Assembly: GCF_021405525.1 (NCBI RefSeq)
Contig: NZ_JAGQAG010000001.1
Coordinates: 3,696,001-3,760,000, forward strand
DNA from: Ruegeria pomeroyi
GTDB lineage: Bacteria > Pseudomonadota > Alphaproteobacteria > Rhodobacterales > Rhodobacteraceae
Direction: 5' to 3'
DNA length: 64,000 nt
The translations under genes and the position numbers were made by a program. The notes under the pieces were generated by a model. It was not told where the DNA came from, made no database searches, and was given only the letters and a program-made list of their open reading frames with translations. Below, piece by piece: positions 17,783-25,636 of the stretch (position 1 is the stretch's first letter; each line of letters begins with the position of its first letter).

Positions 17783-17833
17783 GGGGGCGCTGCCCCCCTT
17801 GGCCTGCGGCCAATTCCCCCCGGAGTATTTGGA
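17783..17833 (+). repeat. Roseobacter-type intergenic element between glcD and glcE
   Basis: The 66-base gap holds GGGGGC-gct-GCCCCC, then GGCC-tgc-GGCC, then CCCCCCGGAGTATTTGGAG. This combination, often ending AAAGTGAAG as here, is a common intergenic cassette in Rhodobacteraceae as I recall it. A shorter relative in inverse orientation (GGGGC-agc-GCCCC) occurs near 33985. Role unknown; it also supplies the ribosome-binding region of glcE. Confidence 0.45.
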
Positions 17834-17846
17834 GCAAAGTGAAGAG

Positions 17847-18932
17847 ATGAGACCCCAGACAGAGGCCGAACTGGCTCAGATCGTGGCCGGGCTGACTGCG
17901 CCGGTTCGGATACGGGGCGGCGGGACGCGGGGCGTGCCGGGGCCGGAGGCCGAGTTGGATATCTCGGGGCTGAGCGGCATCACGCTCTATGAGCCCGGCG
18001 CGCTGACGCTGGTCGCCAAAGCCGGAACGCCGGTGGCCGAGATTGAGGCTGCACTGGCGGCTGAGGGGCAACGGCTGGCCTTTGAGCCGATGGATCATCG
18101 CGGGTTGATGGGGACCGAGGGCACGCCCACCATCGGTGGCGTGGTGGCTGGCAATATCTCGGGCCCCCGCCGGATACAGACGGGCGCAGCGCGCGATTTC
18201 CTTCTGGGCGTGCGCTATGTTGACGGCATGGGCCAGGTGATCAGCAATGGCGGGCGGGTGATGAAGAATGTCACCGGCTATGACCTAGTCAAGCTGATGG
18301 CCGGGTCCTGGGGCACTTTGGGGGTGCTGAGCGAAGTGTCGCTAAAGGTGCTGCCAAAGGCCGAGACGCAAACCACGCTGGCGATTTCCGTTCCCGATGC
18401 GGCAACCGCGGTGCGCGCGCTGTCGGTCGGGCTGGGCTCGCCCTATGAGGTGACCGGCGCGGCCTATGATCCGGCCTCAGGCCAGGCGCTGGTTCGGATC
18501 GAGGGGTTCGAGGCCTCCGTCGCCTATCGGGCAGAGGCGCTGATCCGGCTGTTTGCGCCATTCGGAACGGTGGCGCAGGTGGAGGACGATCCCTGGCCCG
18601 GCATTCGCGATGTGGCGCCATTTCACGGGCGCGAAGGCGATGTCTGGCGGATCTCGGTGAAACCGGGCGACGCGCCAGAGCTGGCCGCGCGCTGCAAGGC
18701 CGAGGCGCTGCTGTTCGACTGGGGTGGCGGGTTGATCTGGGCGCTGATGCCCACAGGCACCGACCTGCGCGCGCGGCTGGGCGAATTTGCGGGCCATGCG
18801 ACCCTGATCCGGGGGGATCGGACGCAGCACGCCATGTTCCAGCCGGAACCGGCCCCGCTCGCCGCCCTGTCGCGCGGGTTGCGGCAGCGGTTCGACCCGA
18901 AAGGGCTCTTCAATCCGGGACTGATGGGGTAA
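17847..18932 (+). CDS. glcE: Glycolate oxidase subunit GlcE (FAD-binding)
   Basis: GlcE is the second flavin-domain subunit of glycolate oxidase and is needed for activity. The product is 361 residues from ATG 17847. It resembles a shortened GlcD, with GALTLVAKAGTPVAEIEAALAA, GGVVAGNISGPRRIQTGAARD and VMKNVTGYDLVKLMAGSWGTLGV in the FAD-binding region. The upstream in-frame codon at 17799 lies inside a repeat element and is rejected. The glcF gene starts 3 bases after the glcE stop, indicating coupled translation. Confidence 0.92.
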   Translation: MRPQTEAELAQIVAGLTAPVRIRGGGTRGVPGPEAELDISGLSGITLYEPGALTLVAKAGTPVAEIEAALAAEGQRLAFEPMDHRGLMGTEGTPTIGGVVAGNISGPRRIQTGAARDFLLGVRYVDGMGQVISNGGRVMKNVTGYDLVKLMAGSWGTLGVLSEVSLKVLPKAETQTTLAISVPDAATAVRALSVGLGSPYEVTGAAYDPASGQALVRIEGFEASVAYRAEALIRLFAPFGTVAQVEDDPWPGIRDVAPFHGREGDVWRISVKPGDAPELAARCKAEALLFDWGGGLIWALMPTGTDLRARLGEFAGHATLIRGDRTQHAMFQPEPAPLAALSRGLRQRFDPKGLFNPGLMG

Positions 18933-18935
18933 GCG

Positions 18936-20258
18936 ATGCAGACGAATTTCACCGCCGAACAGCTGGCCGATCCCGGCATCCAGCGCGCCAACGAGATCCT
19001 GCGTTCCTGCGTGCATTGCGGGTTCTGTACCGCCACCTGCCCGACCTATCAGGTGCTGGGCGACGAGCTCGACAGCCCGCGCGGGCGCATCTACCTGATC
19101 AAGGACATGCTGGAAAACAGCCGGGTTCCCGATGCAAAGACGGTCAAACACATCGACCGTTGCCTCAGCTGTCTGGCCTGCATGACCACCTGCCCCTCGG
19201 GCGTGCATTATATGCATCTGGTCGATCAGGCGCGCGAATATATCGAGCAGAAATATCGCCGCCCGTTCAGCGACCGGGCGCTGCGCTGGATCCTGGCGCG
19301 CATCCTGCCCTATCCCACGCGGTTCCGGCTGGCGCTCTTGGGGGCCAAGATCGGCCGTCCGTTCCGTGGGCTGATGCCCGATGCGCGGCTGCGCGCGATG
19401 CTCGACATGGCGCCGAAACATATCCCACCCGTCAGCCGCAACGACGATCCGCAGAGCTTTGCCCCGGCTGGCGCGCGCAAGAAACGCGTCGCGCTGATGA
19501 CCGGCTGCGCGCAAAAGGCGCTGAACACCGATATCAACGATGCCACCATCCGCCTGCTGACACGCCTGGGATGCGAGGTGGTGGTGGCCGAGGGCGCGGG
19601 CTGCTGCGGCGCGCTGACCCATCACATGGGGCGCACGGGCGAGAGCCACGCGACGGCGGCCAGGAACATCCGCGCCTGGGTGCGCGAAATGGATGGCGAC
19701 GGGCTGGATGCCATCGTGATCAACACCAGCGGCTGCGGCACCACGGTCAAGGATTACGGCCACATGTTCCGCAACGAACCGCTGGCGGCCGAGGCCGCCC
19801 GAGTGTCGGCCATAGCCATGGACATAAGCGAGCTGTTGATGCAACTCGATCTGCCCGAAGGCACCGACAAAGGGCTGACCGTGGCCTATCACGCCGCCTG
19901 TTCGCTGCAACACGGGCAAAAGATCAAGACCTATCCCAAGGACCTGCTGAAACGCGCGGGCTTCAAGGTGGTGGAACCCGCCGACAGCCATCTGTGCTGC
20001 GGCTCGGCCGGGACCTATAACCTGATGCAGCCCGAGATCTCGAGCAAGCTCAAGGCACGCAAGATCCGCACGCTTGAGGCCAAGAAACCCGACCTGATCG
20101 CGGCGGGCAATATCGGCTGTTTGATGCAGATCGGGTCGGGGACCGAACTGCCGATCATGCACACGGTCGAACTCTTGGATTGGGCCACGGGCGGGCCGCA
20201 GCCTCCGGCGATGACGGCACCGGGCAAACGCGCACCAGAGGTGCCGATCCTGCGTTAG
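18936..20258 (+). CDS. glcF: Glycolate oxidase iron-sulfur subunit GlcF
   Basis: GlcF carries electrons from the flavin subunits to the quinone pool. The 440-residue protein shows two [4Fe-4S] motifs (CVHCGFCTATCPTY at about residue 26 and CLSCLACMTTCPSG at about 78). Two CCG-type domains follow (GCCGALTHHMG and LCCGSAGTYN, each with an upstream conserved Cys), typical of heterodisulfide-reductase-like subunits. Length is normal. Its stop overlaps the stop of the convergent MFS gene by four bases, leaving no room for a conventional terminator. Confidence 0.93.
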   Translation: MQTNFTAEQLADPGIQRANEILRSCVHCGFCTATCPTYQVLGDELDSPRGRIYLIKDMLENSRVPDAKTVKHIDRCLSCLACMTTCPSGVHYMHLVDQAREYIEQKYRRPFSDRALRWILARILPYPTRFRLALLGAKIGRPFRGLMPDARLRAMLDMAPKHIPPVSRNDDPQSFAPAGARKKRVALMTGCAQKALNTDINDATIRLLTRLGCEVVVAEGAGCCGALTHHMGRTGESHATAARNIRAWVREMDGDGLDAIVINTSGCGTTVKDYGHMFRNEPLAAEAARVSAIAMDISELLMQLDLPEGTDKGLTVAYHAACSLQHGQKIKTYPKDLLKRAGFKVVEPADSHLCCGSAGTYNLMQPEISSKLKARKIRTLEAKKPDLIAAGNIGCLMQIGSGTELPIMHTVELLDWATGGPQPPAMTAPGKRAPEVPILR

Positions 20259-21424
20259 AGCGGTTTCTGCCGCGATGCAATCGCCGCCCCGGCCAGCAAG
20301 AGGCCGGCGGCGACCAGAAGGCTGACGCCGATATCGCCGACCAGATCGCCAACCAACCCGGCCCCATAGGGGCCGAGCGTCTGGGCAACGGCAAACACCA
20401 CCGTGAACAGGCTGATCGCCCGGCCCCAGCTTTCCGGCGGCAGGTTCTGGCGCGCGAAATTGGTCACCGCCCCCGGCGCCATGAAGACCGACAGACCAAA
20501 GACCACCGCCGAGACCAGCAGGGCCGGGCCATTGGGCAACACAACCGGTAGCGCCGAGCCGACGGCGATACCGGTCAGGATCATCGCCAGCGGCAGGCCT
20601 GAGGCATGGCGTGCCAGCACCGGCCGCCACACCAGCGGCGAGACCGAGATGCATAGCCCCAGGATCACCCAGACCAGCGCAATGAAGGGCGCGCTGGCCG
20701 CCTGCTCGGTCATCCAGGCGGACAAAAAGGTCAGGTAGACGATATAGCCCAGACCGAACCCGGCATAACCCGCCAGTTCCGGCAACATCCGGCGCAGCGG
20801 CAAGGGGGCATGCCCGGCCTGCGACTGGACAGGTGCGCGTTGTTGCACCGCCGCCCACAGGGCCAGCGGCAGGAAGGTCAGGCTGGCGCCCCCGATCAGA
20901 TACCAGGCCAGCGGCCAGGCCTCCGGGCCATAGGCCTCCAGAAACAGCGGCAGCGCGGCGCCGGCCAGCACGATGCCCAAGCCCCCGCCCGACCCGAACA
21001 GGATCGCAATGGCCAGCGCATTGCGCCGCGGATCGTCGCGAAACAACCCGGCCGTCAGCGTTCCGGCGGTGGAAAAGGACATCGCGCCAAAGAACCCGGC
21101 CAGAAAGCGCCATGAGGTCTGCCACCACAGCTCGGCATTCGCTCCGGTAGCCAGCAGCGCCAGCGTTGTGGCAATCAGCCCGGTGATGAACAGGCGCACC
21201 GGGCCGATGCTGCGGATTGTCGCCATGGTCAGCACCGCACCCGCGATATAGCCCAGCGCATTGGCCGTATTCAGCCAGCCCGCCTGCGCATAGTTCCACT
21301 GCATTTCCGATTTCATCGCCGGCAGCAACAGACCATAGGCAAAGCGGGCAAACCCGTTGGTCACCGTCACGCCCAGCGCGAGCCCTGCCAGCACCAGCCA
21401 CGACCGTGTAGCAGATAATGTCAT
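20255..21424 (-). CDS. YbfB/YjiJ-type MFS transporter
   Basis: This is a twelve-helix major facilitator protein of the YbfB/YjiJ branch, recognised by the N-terminal NGFARFAYGLLLPAMKSEM segment. The 389 residues are almost entirely hydrophobic helices with short loops. Substrate is unknown; members are generally considered exporters or uptake carriers of small organic compounds. The gene is convergent with glcF (4-base overlap) and divergent from the first trypsin-like protease gene. Confidence 0.8.
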   Translation of the reverse strand: MTLSATRSWLVLAGLALGVTVTNGFARFAYGLLLPAMKSEMQWNYAQAGWLNTANALGYIAGAVLTMATIRSIGPVRLFITGLIATTLALLATGANAELWWQTSWRFLAGFFGAMSFSTAGTLTAGLFRDDPRRNALAIAILFGSGGGLGIVLAGAALPLFLEAYGPEAWPLAWYLIGGASLTFLPLALWAAVQQRAPVQSQAGHAPLPLRRMLPELAGYAGFGLGYIVYLTFLSAWMTEQAASAPFIALVWVILGLCISVSPLVWRPVLARHASGLPLAMILTGIAVGSALPVVLPNGPALLVSAVVFGLSVFMAPGAVTNFARQNLPPESWGRAISLFTVVFAVAQTLGPYGAGLVGDLVGDIGVSLLVAAGLLLAGAAIASRQKPL

Positions 21425-21629
21425 TGCTCGACCGATAGATGCAGAGACAATTCGGAACCCTCGTTATGTCGGTGCGTCAGCCGCGCGACAACTGACGCGA
21501 CCCTGCCAAGCCTACCGCTTTGGCGCAAGCCGCTGCATGGCATAGGTTCGCCAAGAAGCCCCGACCGCGCCCCATTTTCGCCCAATGCGCCCCCTACCTC
21601 TGTCCCCGACAACAGGTGCGGAGGACCGC

Positions 21630-22442
21630 GTGCGCAAATCCATACTGGCATTCGTTCTTGCCACCGCGGCGACCATCGCGGGCGCGCAGGACAGCGGGCT
21701 GACCAGCCTTGAGACCACCGATGCCGGGCGCAGCTGGCTTGCAGTCGGGCGGCTGGATATCGACGGGACCGGGTTCTGTACCGGTGCCCTGATCGCACCC
21801 GATCTGGTGCTGACCGCCGCCCATTGTCTTTACGACAAAACCACCGGACAGCGGATCGACCCGGCCCGGATCGAGTTTCTGGCAGGTTGGCGGCGCGGGC
21901 GCGCCTCGGCCTATCGCCGGGTTGCGCGGGCGGTTCATCACCCCGACTATCTCTACGAAGGTAAGGTCACCGCCGACCGGGTACGCAACGACCTGGCGCT
22001 CTTGAAGCTGAGCCAGCCGATCCGCAACACCACCGTCATCCCGTTTGAGACCGGCAGCCACCCTATGCGGGGCGATGCGGTTCAGGTGGTGTCCTATGCC
22101 CATGACCGGGCCGAGGCGCCCTCGCTGCAAAGGGCCTGCGCCGTCATGGCCCGGCAGCAGGGCGTGCTGGTCATGACCTGCGATGTGGACTTCGGCGCCT
22201 CGGGCTCGCCGGTCTTCAGCCTGTCGGACAGCACGCCGCGCATCGTCTCGGTGGTTTCGGCCAAGGCCGAGGTCGATGGCGCGCGCGTGGCGCTTGGCAC
22301 CTCGCTCGATGAAACCCTGACCTATCTGATGGGAGAGCTGGACAGTCGCAAACGGGTTGCCAATCCGACGGTACCGCGCGTCAACCGCCTGTCCGTCAGC
22401 AATCGGGGCAGCGCATCGGGCGCCAAGTTTGTCAAACCATGA
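21630..22442 (+). CDS. Secreted trypsin-like serine protease (first of tandem pair)
   Basis: This is a chymotrypsin-fold (S1) protease exported by Sec. The start is GTG 21630 with GGAGGA four bases upstream, giving a signal peptide VRKSILAFVLATAATIAGA. The ATG at 21585 would precede this with a non-signal sequence. In the 270-residue product the catalytic triad appears as His65 (LTAAHC), Asp121 (NDLALL) and Ser191 (FGASGSPVF). The sequence ends in SASGAKFVKP, a tail nearly shared with the next gene. Overlap of 4 bases (ATGA) with the downstream paralogue means coupled translation. Confidence 0.83.
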   Translation: MRKSILAFVLATAATIAGAQDSGLTSLETTDAGRSWLAVGRLDIDGTGFCTGALIAPDLVLTAAHCLYDKTTGQRIDPARIEFLAGWRRGRASAYRRVARAVHHPDYLYEGKVTADRVRNDLALLKLSQPIRNTTVIPFETGSHPMRGDAVQVVSYAHDRAEAPSLQRACAVMARQQGVLVMTCDVDFGASGSPVFSLSDSTPRIVSVVSAKAEVDGARVALGTSLDETLTYLMGELDSRKRVANPTVPRVNRLSVSNRGSASGAKFVKP

Positions 22443-23257
22443 AGGCACTGTGCGCCCTTGCACTCTCGGCCCTGCTGGCCCTGCCTGCCCTGGCACAGAA
22501 TTCCGGGCTCCGCCGCCTGACCGACCGCGACGACCTGTTCGGGTGGGAGGCGGTCGGACGCCTTGATATAGCCGAACAGGGCTTTTGCACCGGTACCCTG
22601 ATCGCCCCCGATCTGGTTCTGACCGCCGCCCATTGCGCCTTTGACGGGCGCACCGGCGCGCATTACCGCGCGGGCGAGATCACCTTTCGCGCCGGGTTCC
22701 GCGATGGCACCTCGGTGGCCGACCGCCGCGTCGTGCAAATCGTGACACCTTCCGAATTCCAGCCCGCGGGCGCTGTCTCGGCCGAGCGTATACGGGTCGA
22801 TGTGGCGCTGATGCGGCTGGACAATCCGGTGCCGACCGCGCTGGCCGACCCCTTCGCCCTCCATTCGGGCGACGTGACCGGCAGCGAAATCAGCGTCTCG
22901 TCCTACGGGCGTGGTCGGGCCGAGGCGATATCGCGCCAGCGCGCCTGCCAGATGCTCTGGCGCCAACAGGGCCTCATCGCCTTTGATTGCGACGTGACCT
23001 TTGGCTCGTCCGGCGCCGCCATCCTTGCGCGCGAAGGCAGCCGGGGCCGGGTGCTGTCGCTGGTTTCCGCCGGTGCCGTGATCGAGGGCCGCTCTATCGG
23101 CTATGGCATGGAGCTGGCCGATACCGTCGCCGCCCTGAAACAGAAGCTGCGCGCCAATGCTCCGGCGCCAACAGCGAACATCCGCCGTCTGCAAGTGGGC
23201 GGCGGCCTGTCGTCGGGTGCCTCGGGGGCCAAGTTCCTGCGCCCCGGCGGCTCTTGA
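22439..23257 (+). CDS. Secreted trypsin-like serine protease (second of tandem pair)
   Basis: This is a paralogue of the preceding gene, 272 residues, with signal peptide MKALCALALSALLALPALA. The triad occupies the same positions: His65 (LTAAHC), Asp121 (VDVALM) and Ser191 (FGSSGAAIL). The Pro after the Ser region in the first copy is replaced by Ala, and the oxyanion loop reads GSSGAA. It ends ASGAKFLRPGGS, echoing the other copy's tail. The genes arose by tandem duplication but are well diverged, so their targets may differ. It is followed by a weak hairpin and the hsp20 gene. Confidence 0.82.
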   Translation: MKALCALALSALLALPALAQNSGLRRLTDRDDLFGWEAVGRLDIAEQGFCTGTLIAPDLVLTAAHCAFDGRTGAHYRAGEITFRAGFRDGTSVADRRVVQIVTPSEFQPAGAVSAERIRVDVALMRLDNPVPTALADPFALHSGDVTGSEISVSSYGRGRAEAISRQRACQMLWRQQGLIAFDCDVTFGSSGAAILAREGSRGRVLSLVSAGAVIEGRSIGYGMELADTVAALKQKLRANAPAPTANIRRLQVGGGLSSGASGAKFLRPGGS

Positions 23258-23325
23258 AAACAGTTCTGCGCTTTCCCATTTCAGTTTGACCGGGCCGCCG
23301 CAATGCGGGGTCCGGGCCTGCAACC

Positions 23326-23349
23326 GCCCGTCCGTGACGGAGGGCTTTG
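23326..23349 (+). terminator. Weak terminator-like hairpin after the protease pair
   Basis: GCCCGTCCG-tga-CGGAGGGC followed by TTTG forms an imperfect hairpin 68 bases after the second protease stop, in the leader of the small heat-shock gene. It may end protease transcription; a role in the hsp20 leader cannot be excluded. Confidence 0.4.
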
Positions 23350-23382
23350 ACATCAATCGCTCGAAAAAGAGGATTACGACAT

Positions 23383-23853
23383 ATGCGCAGTTTCGATTTC
23401 GCCCCGCTGCACCGCGCCAGCATCGGTTTCGACCAGATCGCCGATCTGATGGACAGGGTCATGTCCAGCGACGTGGGGCAGCCCAGCTATCCGCCATATA
23501 ACATCGAGAAAACCGCCGCAGACGCCTATCGCATCTCGATCGCCGTGGCCGGTTTCGCCGATAGCGACCTGTCGGTCGAGGTCAAGGAAAATGCCCTGGT
23601 GGTTTCCGCCCGCAAGGCTGCAGACGAGGCCGAGCGGACCTATCTGCATCGCGGCATCGCCACCCGCGCGTTCGAGCGCCGCTTTACGCTGGCCGATCAC
23701 GTGCGCGTCACTGGCGCCAGCCACGAAAACGGCATGCTGCATATCGACCTGAAACGCGAGATTCCCGAGGCGCTGAAACCGCGCCGTATCGAGATCGCGT
23801 CGGCGCAACCTGCCGACATGCCCGAACGGATCGAGGCAAAGTCGGTCAACTAA
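23383..23853 (+). CDS. Small heat-shock protein, Hsp20/IbpA family
   Basis: This is an ATP-independent holdase that binds unfolding proteins. The 156-residue product from ATG 23383 (GAGGA ten bases upstream) has the alpha-crystallin domain at about residues 35-130: YNIEKTAADAYRISIAVAGF, ENALVVSARK, then a C-terminal ENGMLHIDL strand. It closely follows the IbpA pattern (PPYNIEK, GIATRAFERRFTL). A C-terminal I-x-I-like tail is present only loosely (RRIEIAS). No recognisable ROSE-type thermometer was found in its 125-base leader. Confidence 0.88.
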   Translation: MRSFDFAPLHRASIGFDQIADLMDRVMSSDVGQPSYPPYNIEKTAADAYRISIAVAGFADSDLSVEVKENALVVSARKAADEAERTYLHRGIATRAFERRFTLADHVRVTGASHENGMLHIDLKREIPEALKPRRIEIASAQPADMPERIEAKSVN

Positions 23854-23855
23854 CC

Positions 23856-24104
23856 TCAGATCCGCGCGCCCTTGCGGTTTGATGGGCGCGTGGGTCCTCT
23901 GCGATAAACCGGACCTCCCTCGGTTGTCGCACCCAGTGCGCGCCTCATGTTCCTCCAGGCATGGGGCGCGCCGTTCGTTTCGAGCAGTGATCCGGGGTCG
24001 GCGCAACAGATGGCCAGCCAGCGCGCGCAGGTTGACCAGACCCGCGCTGTGCGGTCGGACAGGCCGCAAACCGAAACAACCGTTGAATCCATTGGGTCGG
24101 TCAT
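23856..24104 (-). CDS. Small basic protein of unknown function, coupled to the GST gene
   Basis: I do not recognise this 82-residue protein. The support is positional: its ATG overlaps the stop of the upstream GST gene (ATGA at 24101-24104), the usual sign of translational coupling, and the frame stays open up to the convergent hsp20 gene. The sequence is Arg-rich, with a central hydrophobic/Cys stretch (RVWSTCARWLAICCA). Codon usage is less biased than in neighbours, so it could also be a chance frame. Confidence 0.35.
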   Translation of the reverse strand: MTDPMDSTVVSVCGLSDRTARVWSTCARWLAICCADPGSLLETNGAPHAWRNMRRALGATTEGGPVYRRGPTRPSNRKGARI

Positions 24105-24799
24105 GTCAGGAGCAGGGTCTCGTCCATCCTGTCGATATACTCGGACAGAATACGATCCTCGGCAATGCGACGCTGCAAAGGCGTGGCAACGGGTGTTGCC
24201 CGCATCGCGGCCAGCATCGGCGCCACCGACAGGTCTGCGGTGGTCGGATACTCGCCAAACAGATAAGGTTTCTGCCACAAGAGCGCGGTCAGCGCCTCCA
24301 AGCTCCGCTCGACCCGATCCCGCCTTTCGACATCAGAGAACCGGGCGGCGCCCTGAAAGTCGAGCCCGCGCAGCACCTGCGCCCGGATCCGATTGGTGAC
24401 TGGCTTGCGCAACAGGCGCGGGACATCGGCAAAGAACGTTTTGCGTATGACGGGCCAGACTGCATCATTCTCCCAACGGTCCAGAACCAGAAAGGGATAG
24501 AGGTGATCTTCGGCCATGTGGACCAGCGCGCAGGCATGGGCGCGTTGCGCATCTGAGAGGCCCCGGTCGAAATCCGCGCCCTGCGCCTCGAGCCAGGCCC
24601 GGATACCCTCACTGTCGGGCACAAGCCGTTCCGGGGTCCGCAGGACCGGCAGTTTGCGATGGGGCATCTGGCGCGGATCGTTCAGGTCCTGCCGCCGCCA
24701 AGGCTGTCCGGCCAACTGCATAAGATAGGCCGCTTTCACGCAGAACGGGCTGGCAGAATAAAGCCCGAAGGCCTTGGGAAACATCATCAGGGTCAACAT
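24101..24799 (-). CDS. Glutathione S-transferase family protein
   Basis: This is a two-domain GST-fold protein of 232 residues. The N-terminal thioredoxin-like part (FPKAFGLYSASPFCVKAAYLM, with RKLPVLRTPE and PDSEGIRAWLE contacting glutathione) is followed by an all-helical C-terminal domain ending in GEYPTTADLSVAPML, the usual N-capping box region. ATG 24799 is chosen because AAGGA lies eight bases upstream; an earlier in-frame ATG at 24820 has no such site. It is divergent from a YafY-type regulator, a common pairing in which the regulator controls the enzyme. Substrate unknown. Confidence 0.75.
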   Translation of the reverse strand: MLTLMMFPKAFGLYSASPFCVKAAYLMQLAGQPWRRQDLNDPRQMPHRKLPVLRTPERLVPDSEGIRAWLEAQGADFDRGLSDAQRAHACALVHMAEDHLYPFLVLDRWENDAVWPVIRKTFFADVPRLLRKPVTNRIRAQVLRGLDFQGAARFSDVERRDRVERSLEALTALLWQKPYLFGEYPTTADLSVAPMLAAMRATPVATPLQRRIAEDRILSEYIDRMDETLLLT

Positions 24800-24842
24800 C
24801 TGTCCGGTCCTTGGTTTCAACTGCCGACTGGATAGGGCAGCA

Positions 24843-24863
24843 TGATGTCAATTCCTGTCATCA
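24843..24863. promoter_or_regulatory. Candidate YafY-type operator between GST and regulator genes
   Basis: TGATGTCA-attcc-TGTCATCA is a near-perfect inverted repeat (outer TGATG/CATCA exact) in the short divergent region between the GST and YafY-type genes. WYL-family regulators often bind such sites next to their own gene. Confidence 0.35.
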
Positions 24864-24883
24864 GGCCCGGGTTACCCTGCACC

Positions 24884-25573
24884 ATGTCGAAAACTGCAAG
24901 ATTGTTCCAACTGATGCAGGCCCTGCGCTCGGGCCCGGCGCCGCATACCTCGACGGCGCTGGCGCAGGATCTGGGTGTCTCGCCGCGCACCATTCATCGC
25001 GACATCGACGCGCTGCGCGGTCTTGGCGCCGTGATCGACGGCGAGGCAGGGTTTGGCTTTACCCTGATCGAAGACGCCACCCTGCCCCCGCTCGGCTTTA
25101 CCGATGACGAGTTGGAGGCGCTGGTTCTGGGTCTGCGCGAGGCGGAACTGATCGGCGACCCGGCACTGAGCCAGGCCGCCAGCGCCGCGCTGCGCAAGCT
25201 TCAGGGCCGCCTGCCGCCGCGCCAGTCGCACCGCCTGTCCCATGCGGTGCTGACCGCGACCCGGTTTGACCGCCCCCAGCCGCCAACAATCCCGGTGGCC
25301 CAGCTGCGCGCCGCCGCCTGGGACGAAATGGCGGTCAGTTTCGACTATACCGACATGCATGGCGCGGCCACCTCGCGCACCGTCTATCCGCTGTCCATCG
25401 TCTATATGGATCGCTCAAGCGTGCTGATCGCCTGGTGCCTGTTGCGAAAGGATGTGCGGGTATTCCGGCTTGATCGGATGCGCGATCTGGTGGTTACCGG
25501 GCAGAGCTTTCGCCCGCGCCGGGTGCCGATGCTACGCGATGCGCTGGCACAGATCCGCGCGCAACAGGTGTGA
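24884..25573 (+). CDS. YafY-type transcriptional regulator (HTH_11 and WYL domains)
   Basis: This is a DeoR-like winged helix with a WYL sensor domain, 229 residues. Residues 1-60 hold the HTH (LFQLMQALRSGPAPHTSTAL, then GVSPRTIHRDIDALRGLG). From about 130 the WYL domain begins (AAWDEMAVSFDYTDMHGAAT, SRTVYPLSIVYMD, WCLLRKDVRVFRLDRM). ATG 24884 gives the canonical N-terminus; the in-frame ATG at 24842 would run through a candidate operator. It is divergent from a GST gene, its probable target. WYL proteins sense varied ligands including nucleotides; the effector here is unknown. Confidence 0.82.
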   Translation: MSKTARLFQLMQALRSGPAPHTSTALAQDLGVSPRTIHRDIDALRGLGAVIDGEAGFGFTLIEDATLPPLGFTDDELEALVLGLREAELIGDPALSQAASAALRKLQGRLPPRQSHRLSHAVLTATRFDRPQPPTIPVAQLRAAAWDEMAVSFDYTDMHGAATSRTVYPLSIVYMDRSSVLIAWCLLRKDVRVFRLDRMRDLVVTGQSFRPRRVPMLRDALAQIRAQQV

Positions 25574-25636
25574 GTGCTTTGTCCACCGCCGCTTTCGCGC
25601 TACTCTGGGGCCGAGCAGCAAAACAGGGCGCGACCC

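Noticed and set aside
18477-21401. Minus-strand open frame of about 970 codons antisense to the end of glcE and glcF and overlapping the MFS gene
   Set aside because: It overlaps real, well-supported genes (glcE, glcF, MFS) and reads as low-complexity repeats of Arg, Gly and Ala.
23258-23382. ROSE-type RNA thermometer upstream of the small heat-shock gene
   Set aside because: The leader does not show a hairpin pairing with the GAGGA ribosome-binding site; the hairpin present looks like a weak terminator further up.
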